NCBI GenBank assembly: GCA_947259495.1
Contig: CAMYLV010000003.1
Location: forward strand, 88,626-152,625
From: an uncultured Desulfobacterales bacterium
Lineage (GTDB): Bacteria; Desulfobacterota; Desulfobacteria; Desulfobacterales; JAHEIW01
Reading direction: 5' to 3'
DNA: 64,000 nt
The position numbers were made by a program, and so were the translations under genes. Below the pieces are notes generated by a model. That model made no database searches. It saw only the letters and a list, made by a program, of their open reading frames with translations, and was not told the DNA's origin. Shown here in pieces: positions 1 through 9,909 of the stretch (position 1 is the first letter of the stretch; every line of letters begins with the position of its first letter).

Positions 1-92
1 CGGAAGTGGTCAGGGATACCTTGAATGTGATTCTCAAGTATCAGGCCGATGTGGATCAGGTGAGGGATAAGCTGGAAAAGATAATCAATTGA
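1..92 (+). CDS. 3' end of an unidentified CDS (possibly MoxR-type AAA ATPase)
   Basis: Only the last 29 codons are present, in the frame starting at base 3 and ending with TGA at 90-92. The visible tail is charged and helical (ending DKLEKIIN). Nothing in it is diagnostic. The next gene is a CoxE-like VWA protein, and such genes are very often preceded by a MoxR-family AAA ATPase that works as its partner, so that is the most likely identity; this is inference from context only. Confidence 0.45.
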   Translation, partial: EVVRDTLNVILKYQADVDQVRDKLEKIIN

Positions 93-132
93 TAATTGAT
101 CTAAAATGCCTAAAATAATCTAATGTTTTTGG

Positions 133-211
133 TCTCCCGCAAAGACGCAAAGACGCGAAAGAAACAAGAACCCAAATAAAAAACTTTGCGGGCTTGGCGG
201 CTTTGCGTGAG
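133..211. repeat. Imperfect inverted repeat between the first two genes
   Basis: Two arms of about 28 bp (starting CTCCCGCAAAGACGC and ending GGCTTTGCGTGAG) are complementary at about 21 of 28 positions around a short A-rich loop. It resembles the common intergenic CGCAAAGACGC palindromes of sulfate reducers and other proteobacteria (from memory). A TTG at 194 that would lengthen the next gene lies inside the right arm, which argues against using that start. Confidence 0.6.
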
Positions 212-265
212 CAATTAATAAAGAAAGTTCTGATTCCTCTAATCAACTCCAGACACTTTTTTCCG

Positions 266-1648
266 ATGCTCAATCTGGTTTTAAAATTCGTCGGTATCGC
301 CCGTTCGGCTGGTTTGCGCGTATCGACCTCCGAGGTCCTGGATTGCCTGAATCAGCTGCAGCTGGTCGATATCACCGAAGAGCCACAGTTTGCGGCGGTT
401 TTGCGTGCCAATTTTGCCAAAAGTCGTCGGGAACAGGGCCGTTTCGAACGGCTTTATCAGATGTTTTTCCACGAGCTGCGCCAGGATGCTTCGATCGCCA
501 ACTCCGAACCCCTGTCGGAACAGATCCACGATGTTCTGCAAGCGCTGGCGCTCGCAGGAGAAGAGAATACGTGTTTTCAGGCCGTGCTTGATTTTTTAGA
601 CGGCGATCCCATTCCGTATTTTGAGCAGCTCCAGCAGATAGGATCCGGTGCTGATGAACAAAACCGCGGTCCGGGCGCTAATCTTGGCGCGCTGACGCAG
701 CGTCTTGAAATCATGCTGGGGCTCAATGCGGTTGAAGCGGCGCTGGAGCAGTTTTTAGCCGATCATCGTGACCAGATGGACTGGGAAATGCGTCGTGATT
801 TAAGCGCGCATTTTAAAAACCGCCTGGAAAGTGCGCGCCGGTTGTTAACCCATGAGCGCCAGATATATGCGGACAGCGCTGATAAACACCTTTCTTATCG
901 ACAGCGGCTGGATCATCTGGGGGAAATCCATTTTGCGTCTCTGACCCGGAGAGAAGTGGAGACCATGCGGGAGGTGATCGAGCAGCTGGTGCGCAAGCTC
1001 AAAGACACCATCAGCCGGCGCTACGCGCGGCAAAATCGAGGGGTGCTGGATATTAAAAAGACATTGCGCCGGGCCGCAGGTTATCAAGGGATTCCTTTGG
1101 AATTGTTTTACCGCAAGCGTCCGTTGCGAAAAACCAAAATTGTCGCCCTGTGCGATGTTTCGGGATCCGTATGGTCGGCGGCACGGTTCATGTTAAATAT
1201 GCTCTATTCGCTGCAGGAATGCTTTACCCAGGTACGCAGTTTTGTATTTGTGGCCGGTTTGGATGAAGTCACGCGTGTATTTGAAGATTTTGAAATCAAT
1301 CAGGCCATTGAAAAGATTTTAAAGGAAGCTGACATTGAATATAATGCTGCGACTGACTACGGGTTGACATTTCGCCAGTTTAAGAACAGTCACATGGATA
1401 TGCTCAATAAAAAAACAACACTGATTATTATCGGTGATGGCCGGACAAATTACGGTAATCCGGAAGAAAGAATCTTAGATGATATGCACGGCAGAAGCCG
1501 TCGGGTCATCTGGCTCAATCCCGAGACGCCGTATTTCTGGTATACGGGCGATAGCGAAATGCGAACTTACATGGAATATTGTGATGAGGTGCGCCCCTGC
1601 CAGAACTTGAATCAGCTGCTGGCATTTATTGAGTCGCTGGTTCTGTAA
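266..1648 (+). CDS. VWA domain protein, CoxE/COG3552 family
   Basis: About 460 residues. The C-terminal half holds a von Willebrand A fold with an intact MIDAS-type motif (DVSGSVW) after KTKIVALC, then the later acidic and Thr positions (TDYGLTF, IIGDGRTNY). The N-terminal half is helical, as in CoxE-like proteins that act with MoxR ATPases in metal-cofactor insertion or protein remodelling. The start is set at ATG 266 because the longer TTG frame (194) begins inside an intergenic inverted repeat and the protein from MLNLVLKFVG onward matches the usual family N-terminus. The ribosome binding site is weak. The client protein is unknown. Confidence 0.8.
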   Translation: MLNLVLKFVGIARSAGLRVSTSEVLDCLNQLQLVDITEEPQFAAVLRANFAKSRREQGRFERLYQMFFHELRQDASIANSEPLSEQIHDVLQALALAGEENTCFQAVLDFLDGDPIPYFEQLQQIGSGADEQNRGPGANLGALTQRLEIMLGLNAVEAALEQFLADHRDQMDWEMRRDLSAHFKNRLESARRLLTHERQIYADSADKHLSYRQRLDHLGEIHFASLTRREVETMREVIEQLVRKLKDTISRRYARQNRGVLDIKKTLRRAAGYQGIPLELFYRKRPLRKTKIVALCDVSGSVWSAARFMLNMLYSLQECFTQVRSFVFVAGLDEVTRVFEDFEINQAIEKILKEADIEYNAATDYGLTFRQFKNSHMDMLNKKTTLIIIGDGRTNYGNPEERILDDMHGRSRRVIWLNPETPYFWYTGDSEMRTYMEYCDEVRPCQNLNQLLAFIESLVL

Positions 1649-1670
1649 AAATGAGCGAGTCGTAAAATTT

Positions 1671-1710
1671 TATACCGTTTTCCATAATAATGTTCCGGAA
1701 TACAGACATA
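1671..1710 (+). repeat. Family A dispersed repeat, partial copy
   Basis: This 40-bp stretch (TATACCGTTTTCCATAATAA onward) matches the left half of the repeat found complete at 11702-11806, and also at 6361-6564 and, inverted, at 18875-18980. The hairpin-forming right half is missing here and is replaced by the terminator that follows directly. Confidence 0.8.
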
Positions 1711-1743
1711 AAAAAAGCAGGGCAACTTATACCCTGCTTTTTT
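1711..1743. terminator. Bidirectional intrinsic terminator
   Basis: A perfect 12-bp stem (AAAAAAGCAGGG / CCCTGCTTTTTT) with a 9-nt loop. Runs of A and T on both sides let it work in both directions. It sits between the convergent VWA gene and the prepilin gene. Confidence 0.9.
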
Positions 1744-1773
1744 ATTTCGGGTACCTGCAGTAATAAGGGATTA

Positions 1774-2160
1774 TTAATCCCATCTAGCTGAGGATGTTAC
1801 AGTTGATTCTTGCCGGTTAAGCGACACTGAGGCTGTTTTAAAGGTCAGTGTGCCGCCCGTCAATCTATCTGGCGGAGCAGTCCACGTATACATGCTGCCC
1901 AGATTCGTATCGATTAAACTCCATAGATTCTCATCTGTCGAATATCCACTACCAGATATCTTAAGGTTTGACCAGACGAGTGTTTCTCTGACATTGAGTT
2001 CTTTGATCCCTGAAATCAAGGCTCTTGTATTTGCGCTGTCGGATACTATATCAAATTTCTGAACCGATACAGATGCGACGACGCCCATGATGATCATCAC
2101 AGAAATAATTTCAATTAAAGTAAAACCTTTCTGGTTCAGGCAATCAAATTTAGTGCGCAT
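1774..2160 (-). CDS. Type IV pilin-like prepilin (GspG/H-like N-terminus)
   Basis: 128 residues. A class III prepilin signal is plain: a short basic leader ending KG, cleavage before FTLIE, glutamate at mature position 5, then a hydrophobic helix (IISVMIIMGVVASVSV). This is the substrate of a PilD-type prepilin peptidase and is assembled at the inner membrane. The globular part is short and not recognisable; it lacks an obvious GspG calcium site or disulfide pair. A good ribosome binding site (AAAGGAC) precedes the ATG. No other pilus or type II secretion gene is near, so it is an orphan minor pilin or pseudopilin. Confidence 0.8.
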   Translation of the reverse strand: MRTKFDCLNQKGFTLIEIISVMIIMGVVASVSVQKFDIVSDSANTRALISGIKELNVRETLVWSNLKISGSGYSTDENLWSLIDTNLGSMYTWTAPPDRLTGGTLTFKTASVSLNRQESTVTSSARWD

Positions 2161-2600
2161 GCTTTTCTGTCCTTTTCTTTGAATGGCTGTTCCGATTTTA
2201 GCGTTAATATTTCTGCGGGTGAAAGTGTAGCCAAAAAATATCGGTCTAATTCGTAAGCTAAAGCTGCTGAGCTGTGGAAAGCATGTTGCTCGCTACTCGC
2301 CATTGCAAAAAGCATGCAAATGCAATGCGTATATTAATTTTTAAGGTATTGTGAGAAATTACAAATACTTATCCAGCCGCGCAAATTGCCGGCAGATGGA
2401 GATCTCTGTAAAAAAGGTGATATCAGTTGTGTAGTTTATTTCACAATCCCTATAAATCTGTCAGAACGTTGCATAAGCTGGGAGCGGTGCACGGGGCTGT
2501 TTATAACACAAATGGCGGTAACGTGCGGTGGAACAGGGTTCAGAGATATTAGAAGCGATTATTTATCATTTGTTTTACGAGGGAGTTAGCTTTAAAGCAG
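2161..2600. other. Intergenic region, no gene supported
   Basis: 440 bases between the PilZ gene and the prepilin gene. A 67-codon frame on the plus strand has no recognisable product or ribosome binding site. Around 2290-2335 there are clustered near-copies of GCATGC/AATGCAATGCG; a related CATGCAATGCG occurs at about 3400, upstream of the YjbQ gene. No firm promoter or hairpin was found. Confidence 0.4.
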
Positions 2601-3110
2601 TTAGGCTAAGGATTCGATGATTTCATTTGCTTTACATAGCATCAATCTTTCGTCATTCCAGGGTTGAAGCGCAGGTTGGAATTCTGGCGAATCCATTGTA
2701 TGATTGCAGATGAAATACTCTAATTGAGCGCGTTGCCGCTGATTCAATTCACCAAATTTCACCCCGCATTTGCGGATCGCAAAAGAGTTTAGCGGGATAT
2801 CCGTCTTAATTTCAAAATCGAAAATCGGCTTAAAGAGTAGCCGATCCAGATAAAAGGCGTCTTTGGCAAATAAGATATCCATCTTAAAAAGGCTGTTCGA
2901 TCCATCCTGACGGTCGATGTAATGAAAAGCCAGTCCATCGGTTGAGATATTGATGATTTGACCCATTTTAATGGGCTTGGATTTGATCACCGCGAAGGCA
3001 ATCTCACCCATGCTCATATCCTTTATTTTGCTCAATTCAATGGACGTGGACCTCAGAACGGCAAAAGTACCAAGTTGAACCCCATAGCGTTGGTGGTTTC
3101 GGCGCTCCAT
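2601..3110 (-). CDS. PilZ domain protein
   Basis: 169 residues from the chosen start. The PilZ c-di-GMP signature is present in both parts: an arginine-rich RRNHQR near the N-terminus and NISTDGLAF (N/DxSxxG) about 50 residues later; the C-terminal GVKF..LNQRQRAQLEYFI is also typical. It probably binds c-di-GMP in the cytoplasm, but its target is unknown. A longer frame starts 17 codons upstream; the internal ATG at 3110 is preferred because AGGTAAGGA lies at proper spacing before it. It sits upstream of the prepilin gene on the same strand, which hints at a surface or motility role. Confidence 0.8.
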   Translation of the reverse strand: MERRNHQRYGVQLGTFAVLRSTSIELSKIKDMSMGEIAFAVIKSKPIKMGQIINISTDGLAFHYIDRQDGSNSLFKMDILFAKDAFYLDRLLFKPIFDFEIKTDIPLNSFAIRKCGVKFGELNQRQRAQLEYFICNHTMDSPEFQPALQPWNDERLMLCKANEIIESLA

Positions 3111-3472
3111 CTTCCTTACCTCTTTGGATTGGAAATGAACAGATTCAGATTGGGAATGCACAAAATATCTTAAGCAGCAATTTTCCTGCCAAAGTTCTTA
3201 TGCGGGGGGAGCCAATGATGGCTGAAAAGAAATTATTATATAAATTTTAAATGGTTATGTTGTTATAAAAAAATGAAAATACATTCATTTTCTGATATTA
3301 AAAAAATTTATTTTGAAGAATTATGTGCATTTTTATGCACACCCATGCGACCATGGCCTTTAATTTATTGATAATATTAAACTTTTTGTCATGCGCGTAC
3401 ATGCAATGCGTGTATAGAAAAAGATAAAACTATACTAAAGTTTGACTTTTCTCGTTGATGGAGGGAAAAAAT
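3111..3472. other. Divergent intergenic region with a small palindrome
   Basis: AT-rich region between the PilZ gene (leftward) and the YjbQ gene (rightward), so it should hold promoters for both. GTGCAT-TTTT-ATGCAC at 3325-3340 is a perfect 6-bp palindrome, a possible operator or short hairpin. CATGCAATGCG near 3400 recurs in variant form at about 2320. No sigma-70 promoter with good spacing could be picked with confidence. Confidence 0.35.
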
Positions 3473-3907
3473 ATGTCGTCCTTATCTCTTTTTTGTAAAT
3501 CTGTTGAAATCAGCCTTAAAACAGGAACTGATATTCGTGACATCACGCCGGCGTTAGAGCAACTGATTTATGATTCGCAGGTTGAAAATGGTAGTCTAAA
3601 CGCCACGATGGTGGGTTCTACGGGTTCGTTGACGACGATTGAATATGAATCCGGTGTGGTCAGCGATCTCATTGCAGCAGTAAATCGTATGGCGCCGCCG
3701 GATCTGGAATATGCCCATGAATTAGCCTGGCATGACGGCAACGGGCACAGCCATGTGCAGGCCGCCTTGATGGGCCCCTCGATCGTCCTGCCGATTCGAA
3801 AGGGGCGTCTGAAAATGGGGACCTGGCAACAGGTTGTGGCCATCAACCATGATAACCGCCGCCGTCAGCGCACCATCGAAGTCAGCATCATCGGCACAAC
3901 CGTTTAA
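3473..3907 (+). CDS. YjbQ/UPF0047 family protein (secondary thiamine-phosphate synthase-type)
   Basis: 144 residues, the normal family length. Diagnostic stretches are GSTGSLTTIEYE near residue 45, WHDGNGHSHVQAALMGPS in the middle and LKMGTWQQVV...NHDNR near the end; the clustered histidines form the metal/phosphate pocket in solved members. YjbQ of E. coli has weak thiamine-phosphate synthase activity, and the physiological role is unsettled. The start is ATG 3473 because GGAGGG at 3460 is well placed; an upstream TTG at 3455 would place the Shine-Dalgarno inside the gene. Confidence 0.88.
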   Translation: MSSLSLFCKSVEISLKTGTDIRDITPALEQLIYDSQVENGSLNATMVGSTGSLTTIEYESGVVSDLIAAVNRMAPPDLEYAHELAWHDGNGHSHVQAALMGPSIVLPIRKGRLKMGTWQQVVAINHDNRRRQRTIEVSIIGTTV

Positions 3908-4004
3908 GGATCGGCCTTTCAGGCCTAAAAGAGCGGCTCTGCGGGCCTTTACGCACAGAGAGAATCTCCGTCGGTGGACTGTAAAAAGGCGTCATAAAAA
4001 AAGT

Positions 4005-4149
4005 AAACCGGACTTGGAGCGTTTTGATCTTGTTCAGTGACAAGGCTTGTTTCGCTTCAAAAGTGGAGCGTACAGGATAGTACGCGAGCATTTTGAAGCG
4101 GAGCCTAACGCAGTCACTGGGCTATAGATGAATGCTCTAAGTCCGGTTT
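4005..4149. repeat. Nested inverted repeat of 145 bp between convergent genes
   Basis: Outer arms of 16 bp (AAACCGGACTTGGAGC at 4005-4020 against GCTCTAAGTCCGGTTT at 4134-4149) match at 15 of 16 positions. Inside are paired CAGTGACAAGGC / GCC..GCAGTCACTG segments and a smaller stem around GCTTCAAAA...TTTTGAAGC with GTAC-rich tips. The right outer arm touches the stop codon of the minus-strand sensor gene. It could act as a terminator for either convergent transcript or be a mobile palindromic element. Confidence 0.75.
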
Positions 4150-5504
4150 TAGCGTTTGCGGCGGAGCCTGTTCATAGCCAGCCTCAAACTGGTCTGCATG
4201 CGGCCAATCGCCTGGGCCAGCAAACCGATCTCATCTCTGGATTTAATATCGATTTTTACATTCAATTCTCCGAGGCTCATACGCTCCGCTGCGTCGGTTA
4301 GCTTCATTACCGGTGTCACAATCGCCCGGGCTGAAAACCATGCGATAACCGATACCAGCAAAATAGTGCACCCCAGAAGGGTCAGCGCAAACTTTTGCAT
4401 GCGGTTTAAAGCAGTAAAAACCTCACTGTCTTCCTGTTGCATGGCCAGGGCCCAACCGTAATTGTTGCTGCGGACATGACCCAGAGCCGGCATTTCGTTT
4501 GCAGTGTTAAATCGGGTGGTGATGGTGGTCCAGCCTTTTTTTCGGTAATTGGCAATCAATGGATGGCTGTTGAGGTTTTTGCGTTTGGCCACGTATTGTC
4601 TGTTCGGGTGTGCGACGACATAGCCTTTTTCATCCACCAAAAAAGCATAACCGGTCTTGCCCTTCTTCCATGTGGCAATGCTTTTGGATATGTCGTCGAT
4701 GTTCATTGCCGCTGCCATCACGCCAACGGTTTGGTCTGCTGATTTGATCGGTACCGCCAGAACAAGAGCCGGTTTTTTGGAGGTTTTGCCGATCAGGGTC
4801 TGCCAGCTGAGGCCTTTACCCCGCATTATATCCTTGTAATATTGTCGGTCAGAATAATCTTTCAGGGGCACATCATCATTGCGGGCAACGTTGATCCCGT
4901 TGGTTCCAACGGTGAATACCAGATACATCCACGGGTATTGCTTTTGAATGGTTTCCAAAATTGGCTTCTGCAATATGCCATCCATGGATTTGATTTCGGG
5001 AAGCTTCGCTGCAGTGCGCAAAATGGCCACATTGTTATTAATCCAGCCGTTAATCTGATTTTCCAAGCCCGAAGCCGTTTGTGCCATCAGTGTTTCGGTA
5101 TCGGTGCGAATCCGTTCATTGGTTTCCTGTAGCGTGATTCCCCAATAAATGGCAAACGGCAACAAACTGACGATGAGCATAACGGTGATAATCTTGCCAA
5201 ATAGACCGATACGCACTTTCTGGCCGCCGTAAAAGGGCGGTGTTTCTTGGCGTAAATCTTCAGTTTCCGTGCCCAGTGATGCCGCGTGATCAGTGACCTG
5301 CGCGGGCATCTGCGATACCGGGGAGGGTTGCTCCTCGGGTATTTCAGGAGCCAAAGAAGGTTCATCAGGGGCTTCGGGGGTGGGCTTGGTTACAACCATG
5401 ATGTTATCACAGGCTTTGCATTTAACCTTGGCTTTTTGGCCTTTCATCTTCGTTTCGTCAACGCGATATTTTTTCCCGCATGCATCACAAATAATGTCCA
5501 TCAT
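4149..5504 (-). CDS. Membrane sensor: MJ0042 zinc ribbon - Cache - HAMP, no output domain
   Basis: 451 residues. Order: an N-terminal zinc ribbon of MJ0042 type (C6xxC9, C29xxC32), a Pro/Glu-rich linker to about 90, membrane helix 100-124, an extracytoplasmic dCache-like domain at about 125-365 (includes DYSDRQYYKDI and GYAFLVDEKGYVVAHPN), membrane helix 371-391, and a HAMP domain at about 392-445 ending in basic residues. There is no kinase, methyl-accepting, GGDEF or phosphatase domain, so any output must come through the zinc ribbon or a partner. It starts at ATG 5504, overlapping the TGA of the upstream gene (ATGA), with GGAGGTG in front; this indicates translational coupling. Confidence 0.8.
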   Translation of the reverse strand: MMDIICDACGKKYRVDETKMKGQKAKVKCKACDNIMVVTKPTPEAPDEPSLAPEIPEEQPSPVSQMPAQVTDHAASLGTETEDLRQETPPFYGGQKVRIGLFGKIITVMLIVSLLPFAIYWGITLQETNERIRTDTETLMAQTASGLENQINGWINNNVAILRTAAKLPEIKSMDGILQKPILETIQKQYPWMYLVFTVGTNGINVARNDDVPLKDYSDRQYYKDIMRGKGLSWQTLIGKTSKKPALVLAVPIKSADQTVGVMAAAMNIDDISKSIATWKKGKTGYAFLVDEKGYVVAHPNRQYVAKRKNLNSHPLIANYRKKGWTTITTRFNTANEMPALGHVRSNNYGWALAMQQEDSEVFTALNRMQKFALTLLGCTILLVSVIAWFSARAIVTPVMKLTDAAERMSLGELNVKIDIKSRDEIGLLAQAIGRMQTSLRLAMNRLRRKR

Positions 5505-5992
5505 GGTTTAGGCACCTCCGTATAGATTCGCTTTTTATTTAAGATATCCATCATGGATTTTTTAAATTCAATCCGCTTCTCCGCATCCGGTATTTCATGC
5601 GAAAGGGTGGCAATCATTTCCGCTGCCTGATGTACCGGAATTCCTGAGTCGGTGATTGCCATTTCCGACGCGACTTCTTCGATTAAGAATTCGGCTATCG
5701 GTCCAATCGCTTTGGACAAATTTATATTCAATGCTTGCAGGAAGATCTTGTCCAAAACGGGCAGGTCTTTTTTTACAGGTTCAACCAGCCCCAGGCGAAT
5801 CAATTTTGCCAAATTCTTCTTCAGCGTCTCGGTTTCCATTTGCACTTCAGCAGCAATTTGAGACAGACTCTTTTTTTTATCGATGGCAATCAGCAGGCGT
5901 ATCATATCCGCATCCAGGGCGATTTGGTCATGATCCTTGCGAAGTATTTTGCGATAAAAAATTTCTGGCTGATCGGGTCTACCAATATCCAT
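5501..5992 (-). CDS. Winged-helix protein coupled to the Cache/HAMP sensor
   Basis: 163 residues. The N-terminal 75 residues look like a winged helix (LLIAIDKKKSLSQIAAEVQMETETLKKNLAKLIRLGLVEPV). The rest is a helical domain (FLQALNINLSKAIGPIAEFLIEEVASEM...) like the uncharacterised C-terminal domains (perhaps DUF8082-like) found in sensory proteins; that family name is from memory. Its stop codon overlaps the start of the sensor gene, so the two are co-translated and probably work together. No enzymatic motif is seen. It could bind DNA or be a protein-protein adaptor. Confidence 0.65.
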   Translation of the reverse strand: MDIGRPDQPEIFYRKILRKDHDQIALDADMIRLLIAIDKKKSLSQIAAEVQMETETLKKNLAKLIRLGLVEPVKKDLPVLDKIFLQALNINLSKAIGPIAEFLIEEVASEMAITDSGIPVHQAAEMIATLSHEIPDAEKRIEFKKSMMDILNKKRIYTEVPKP

Positions 5993-6360
5993 TTAGAATT
6001 CCATCCATTGCTAAAAATGATGTCAAATCGTCTAATTGCACTTTTCGGAGCCGCACACCGTCAACGCTTGCCCGTTATGTCTATTCGCAGCTACCAATTA
6101 TTTTATGTATTTGAAAACAATACAAATTGGATGGCTACAGTATTAAGCTTAATGATAAAGCTAATTTTATGTCAAGCAAAAAATTCATCATGATATTTGA
6201 TAGTTGGCTTGGCTTTCAACGCCGGGCAGAAGAAACAATTAGGCTGACCGGAAACCCGGTATACATCCTTATGATAAATTACCGGCCGGCCGGACAGGTG
6301 GCTGCTGATGATGGCGCGGGGTGCTATTTAATACGTTTGCGGGGGCTGCAAAGCGGCATT

Positions 6361-6564
6361 TATACCGCCTTCCATAATAGTGTTCCGATATATGGAATTA
6401 GGGCATAAGTGGTTGTAGAAAAAAACGTTTGTACCGTTTTCCATATTTATGTTCCGAAATACAGAAGTGCGGCATAAGTGGTTGTAGAAAAAAACGTTTG
6501 AATACCGCAACGTTTTTTGACAACCCCTATAAATATCGGAACGTTTTTTTGACAACCACTATAA
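6361..6564 (+). repeat. Family A dispersed repeat, compound double copy
   Basis: Two copies in tandem. The first (6361-6430) is left-half sequence plus the start of the stem. The second (6431-6564) is a full unit with GAATACCGCAACG, a stem arm GTTGTAGAAAAAAACGTT, its partner AACGTTTTTTGACAAC, and an extra partial arm ending GACAACCACTATA. Short frames predicted on both strands here merely read through the repeat. Bases 5993-6360 upstream hold no supported gene. Confidence 0.85.
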
Positions 6565-6570
6565 CAGGGT

Positions 6571-6686
6571 GAGCCGGAGGTTTTCATCTGCTTTGTCACT
6601 ACGGGTTTAGCCATCCGCCTCCGACGGATGGCTAAGCCCGTAGATGCCTCGTGGAATGGGACATCTGAAAGCCTCCGACGCGTGCA
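6571..6686. repeat. Family B nested palindrome
   Basis: Outer arms GAGCCGGAGGTTTTCATCTG and CATCTGAAAGCCTCCGACGC enclose a strong inner hairpin at 6599-6643 (CTACGGGTTTAGCCATCCG / CGGATGGCTAAGCCCGTAG, one G-T pair). A second copy at 28015-28110 has the same outer arms but an unrelated inner palindrome. Confidence 0.8.
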
Positions 6687-6703
6687 GCATCCAAGAATTA
6701 AGT

Positions 6704-7120
6704 TTATGATTTTTTATCCAGTTCCTGCTTGAGTTTTTTCTCCATCTCGGCAAAAAGGTCTTTTTTCTTTTGGGCCTGTTTGGCTTGAATGGTTTCAATC
6801 TTTTCTGTTAGCGCTTTCTGGGATTCTTTAAATTTTTGTAGCTCCGCTTCCAATTCTGTACCATCTGCCTCGCGCGGGATTTCTTCAATTTTCAAATGGT
6901 CTCGCACGAACAGCCGGTTATCATATGAGCCCTCGACACTGTCGACAACTCCCAATTCCTTCAGTTTTCTGCAGATATAACTGCTGCGTTCAATGGACAT
7001 CACCAAAATTTGAGATATATCATCAATCGTCGGCGGGGTGTTCATTTGATGCTCATACACCCGGATGGCCGATACGAAAAGGTGGGCTGCTGCGTATAAA
7101 TCTTGGCTTTTTTTTTCCAT
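6704..7120 (-). CDS. Small winged-helix plus coiled-coil protein, unknown function
   Basis: 138 residues. The N-terminal 80 or so look like a winged helix (PPTIDDISQILVMSIERSSYICRKLKELGVVDSV); the C-terminal 50 are a highly charged coiled coil (LEAELQKFKESQKALTEKIE...KKLKQELDKKS). It has no signal peptide and no catalytic motif. A TTG at 7147 would add nine residues; the ATG at 7120 is preferred although neither has a strong ribosome binding site. It stands alone on the minus strand, divergent from enolase. It is probably a lineage-specific conserved hypothetical protein. Confidence 0.6.
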   Translation of the reverse strand: MEKKSQDLYAAAHLFVSAIRVYEHQMNTPPTIDDISQILVMSIERSSYICRKLKELGVVDSVEGSYDNRLFVRDHLKIEEIPREADGTELEAELQKFKESQKALTEKIETIQAKQAQKKKDLFAEMEKKLKQELDKKS

Positions 7121-8707
<1,587 letters not shown>

Positions 8708-8709
8708 TA

Positions 8710-9675
8710 ATGATTATGGCCTATTCGAAAATATTTGTCGCAACCGTCATGAGTCTGACCCTCACGGCGTTTTTCCCTGCCATTGCGAAACCTTACGTGC
8801 TTCAAGGTCTGCATATCATCCAGCTCATGGCCGAAAAACTGGGGCAGGCCGATAGCCTGTTTGTTTCCCAACGGGTAATCTTTTACAATGTCGAACCTCA
8901 GCCTGAAATTTTAGATGCAGAAAACAGCGGCGACATGGCTAAAGATACCGCCGAGCACCTGAACAACGGTCAACCGGCGGAGCCGGATGAAACTGTCTGG
9001 GCGCCTATTGAGCCCAAAGCCATTCAATTAGAAGAGTCTATCAGATATGTATTTTCACAGGCGTTTCGCTCCGATATTATCTCGGATACAAACCGGCGGA
9101 CATATGTATATAATGGAGGGCAAAGCCTTACGGTGATTGACGGAATTATTGCCAATCTTACCGAGTCCCGCTTTGACCTCTACAAGGATCTGTTGTTGTA
9201 TCGCTCCCGCGAAACGCTTTCCGAGCGATTGGTGAATCTGGGGGTTGATGTTACCGTCTCCAGTCTGGGAAAATTTGACGATCGGCTTGCGCTTGTGGTC
9301 GGAGCTGAATTTCCAGACGAAACAGTCCCGCAGGTTTGGGTCGATAAGGATACCTTTCAACCCCTGCGCATGATTATCCCCGCTGCCCACGATAACCGCA
9401 CCGGCATTCTGGAAATTCGATACGCAGATTGGCTACAAATTGGAAATACATGGTATCCCATGCAAATTGAATTTATTCAAGATGGTACGCTTGTGCGTGC
9501 GGTTGAAGTCAGTAATTTTCAGATCAATCCCGATTTTTCAGAAGACGAATTTGATATTGCGCGCTTGATGTCTGAATATCGCCAAACCGATCAAACACCG
9601 AAAAGCACTGGAAATAACGAAGGCTTAAGCGAAGTTCAAAAAACCATCGAGGGATTCAAAAAAATATTTGAATAA
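8710..9675 (+). CDS. Secreted LolA-like (outer-membrane lipoprotein-sorting-type) protein, unknown role
   Basis: 321 residues with a Sec signal peptide (cleavage after PAIA near residue 26). The segment at about 115-275 has the look of LolA/LolB-fold proteins: alternating strands with IRYADWLQIGNTWYPMQIEFIQDGTLVRAVEVSNFQIN. No catalytic motif is seen, and the LolA fold is a judgement from pattern only. It begins 2 bp after the enolase stop (ATG 8710, alternative ATG 8716) with a weak ribosome binding site, so it is probably co-transcribed with eno. The end of the gene is a predicted amphipathic helix. Confidence 0.6.
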   Translation: MIMAYSKIFVATVMSLTLTAFFPAIAKPYVLQGLHIIQLMAEKLGQADSLFVSQRVIFYNVEPQPEILDAENSGDMAKDTAEHLNNGQPAEPDETVWAPIEPKAIQLEESIRYVFSQAFRSDIISDTNRRTYVYNGGQSLTVIDGIIANLTESRFDLYKDLLLYRSRETLSERLVNLGVDVTVSSLGKFDDRLALVVGAEFPDETVPQVWVDKDTFQPLRMIIPAAHDNRTGILEIRYADWLQIGNTWYPMQIEFIQDGTLVRAVEVSNFQINPDFSEDEFDIARLMSEYRQTDQTPKSTGNNEGLSEVQKTIEGFKKIFE

Positions 9676-9909
9676 AAGCCGTAGCCGGACCGGGGTTGCC
9701 CCTGGTATTTTCAAAGGCAAACTTTTTCTGGCAAACAGCCCATCATGTGTGCACCATCAGGGTAATTTTAATATTGCAATTTGGCCTCTTATTTGAGACA
9801 CTACACAGTTAAAAACAGATCACTTTTTTAATTGCCCCGTAATAGAAAGGCAGTGAACATCTTAAAAATCTGCACAATCTCAAAATTGACAGTTGCAGGC
9901 AGCAAATAG

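Noticed and set aside
194..265. TTG start 24 codons upstream for the VWA protein
   Set aside because: The extra codons lie in an intergenic inverted repeat (133-211) and have no ribosome binding site.
2386..2589. 67-codon plus-strand frame
   Set aside because: No ribosome binding site, odd composition, no recognisable domain; treated as intergenic.
6127..6555. Short frames on both strands (93 and 75 codons)
   Set aside because: They read through repeat copies and have no conserved features.
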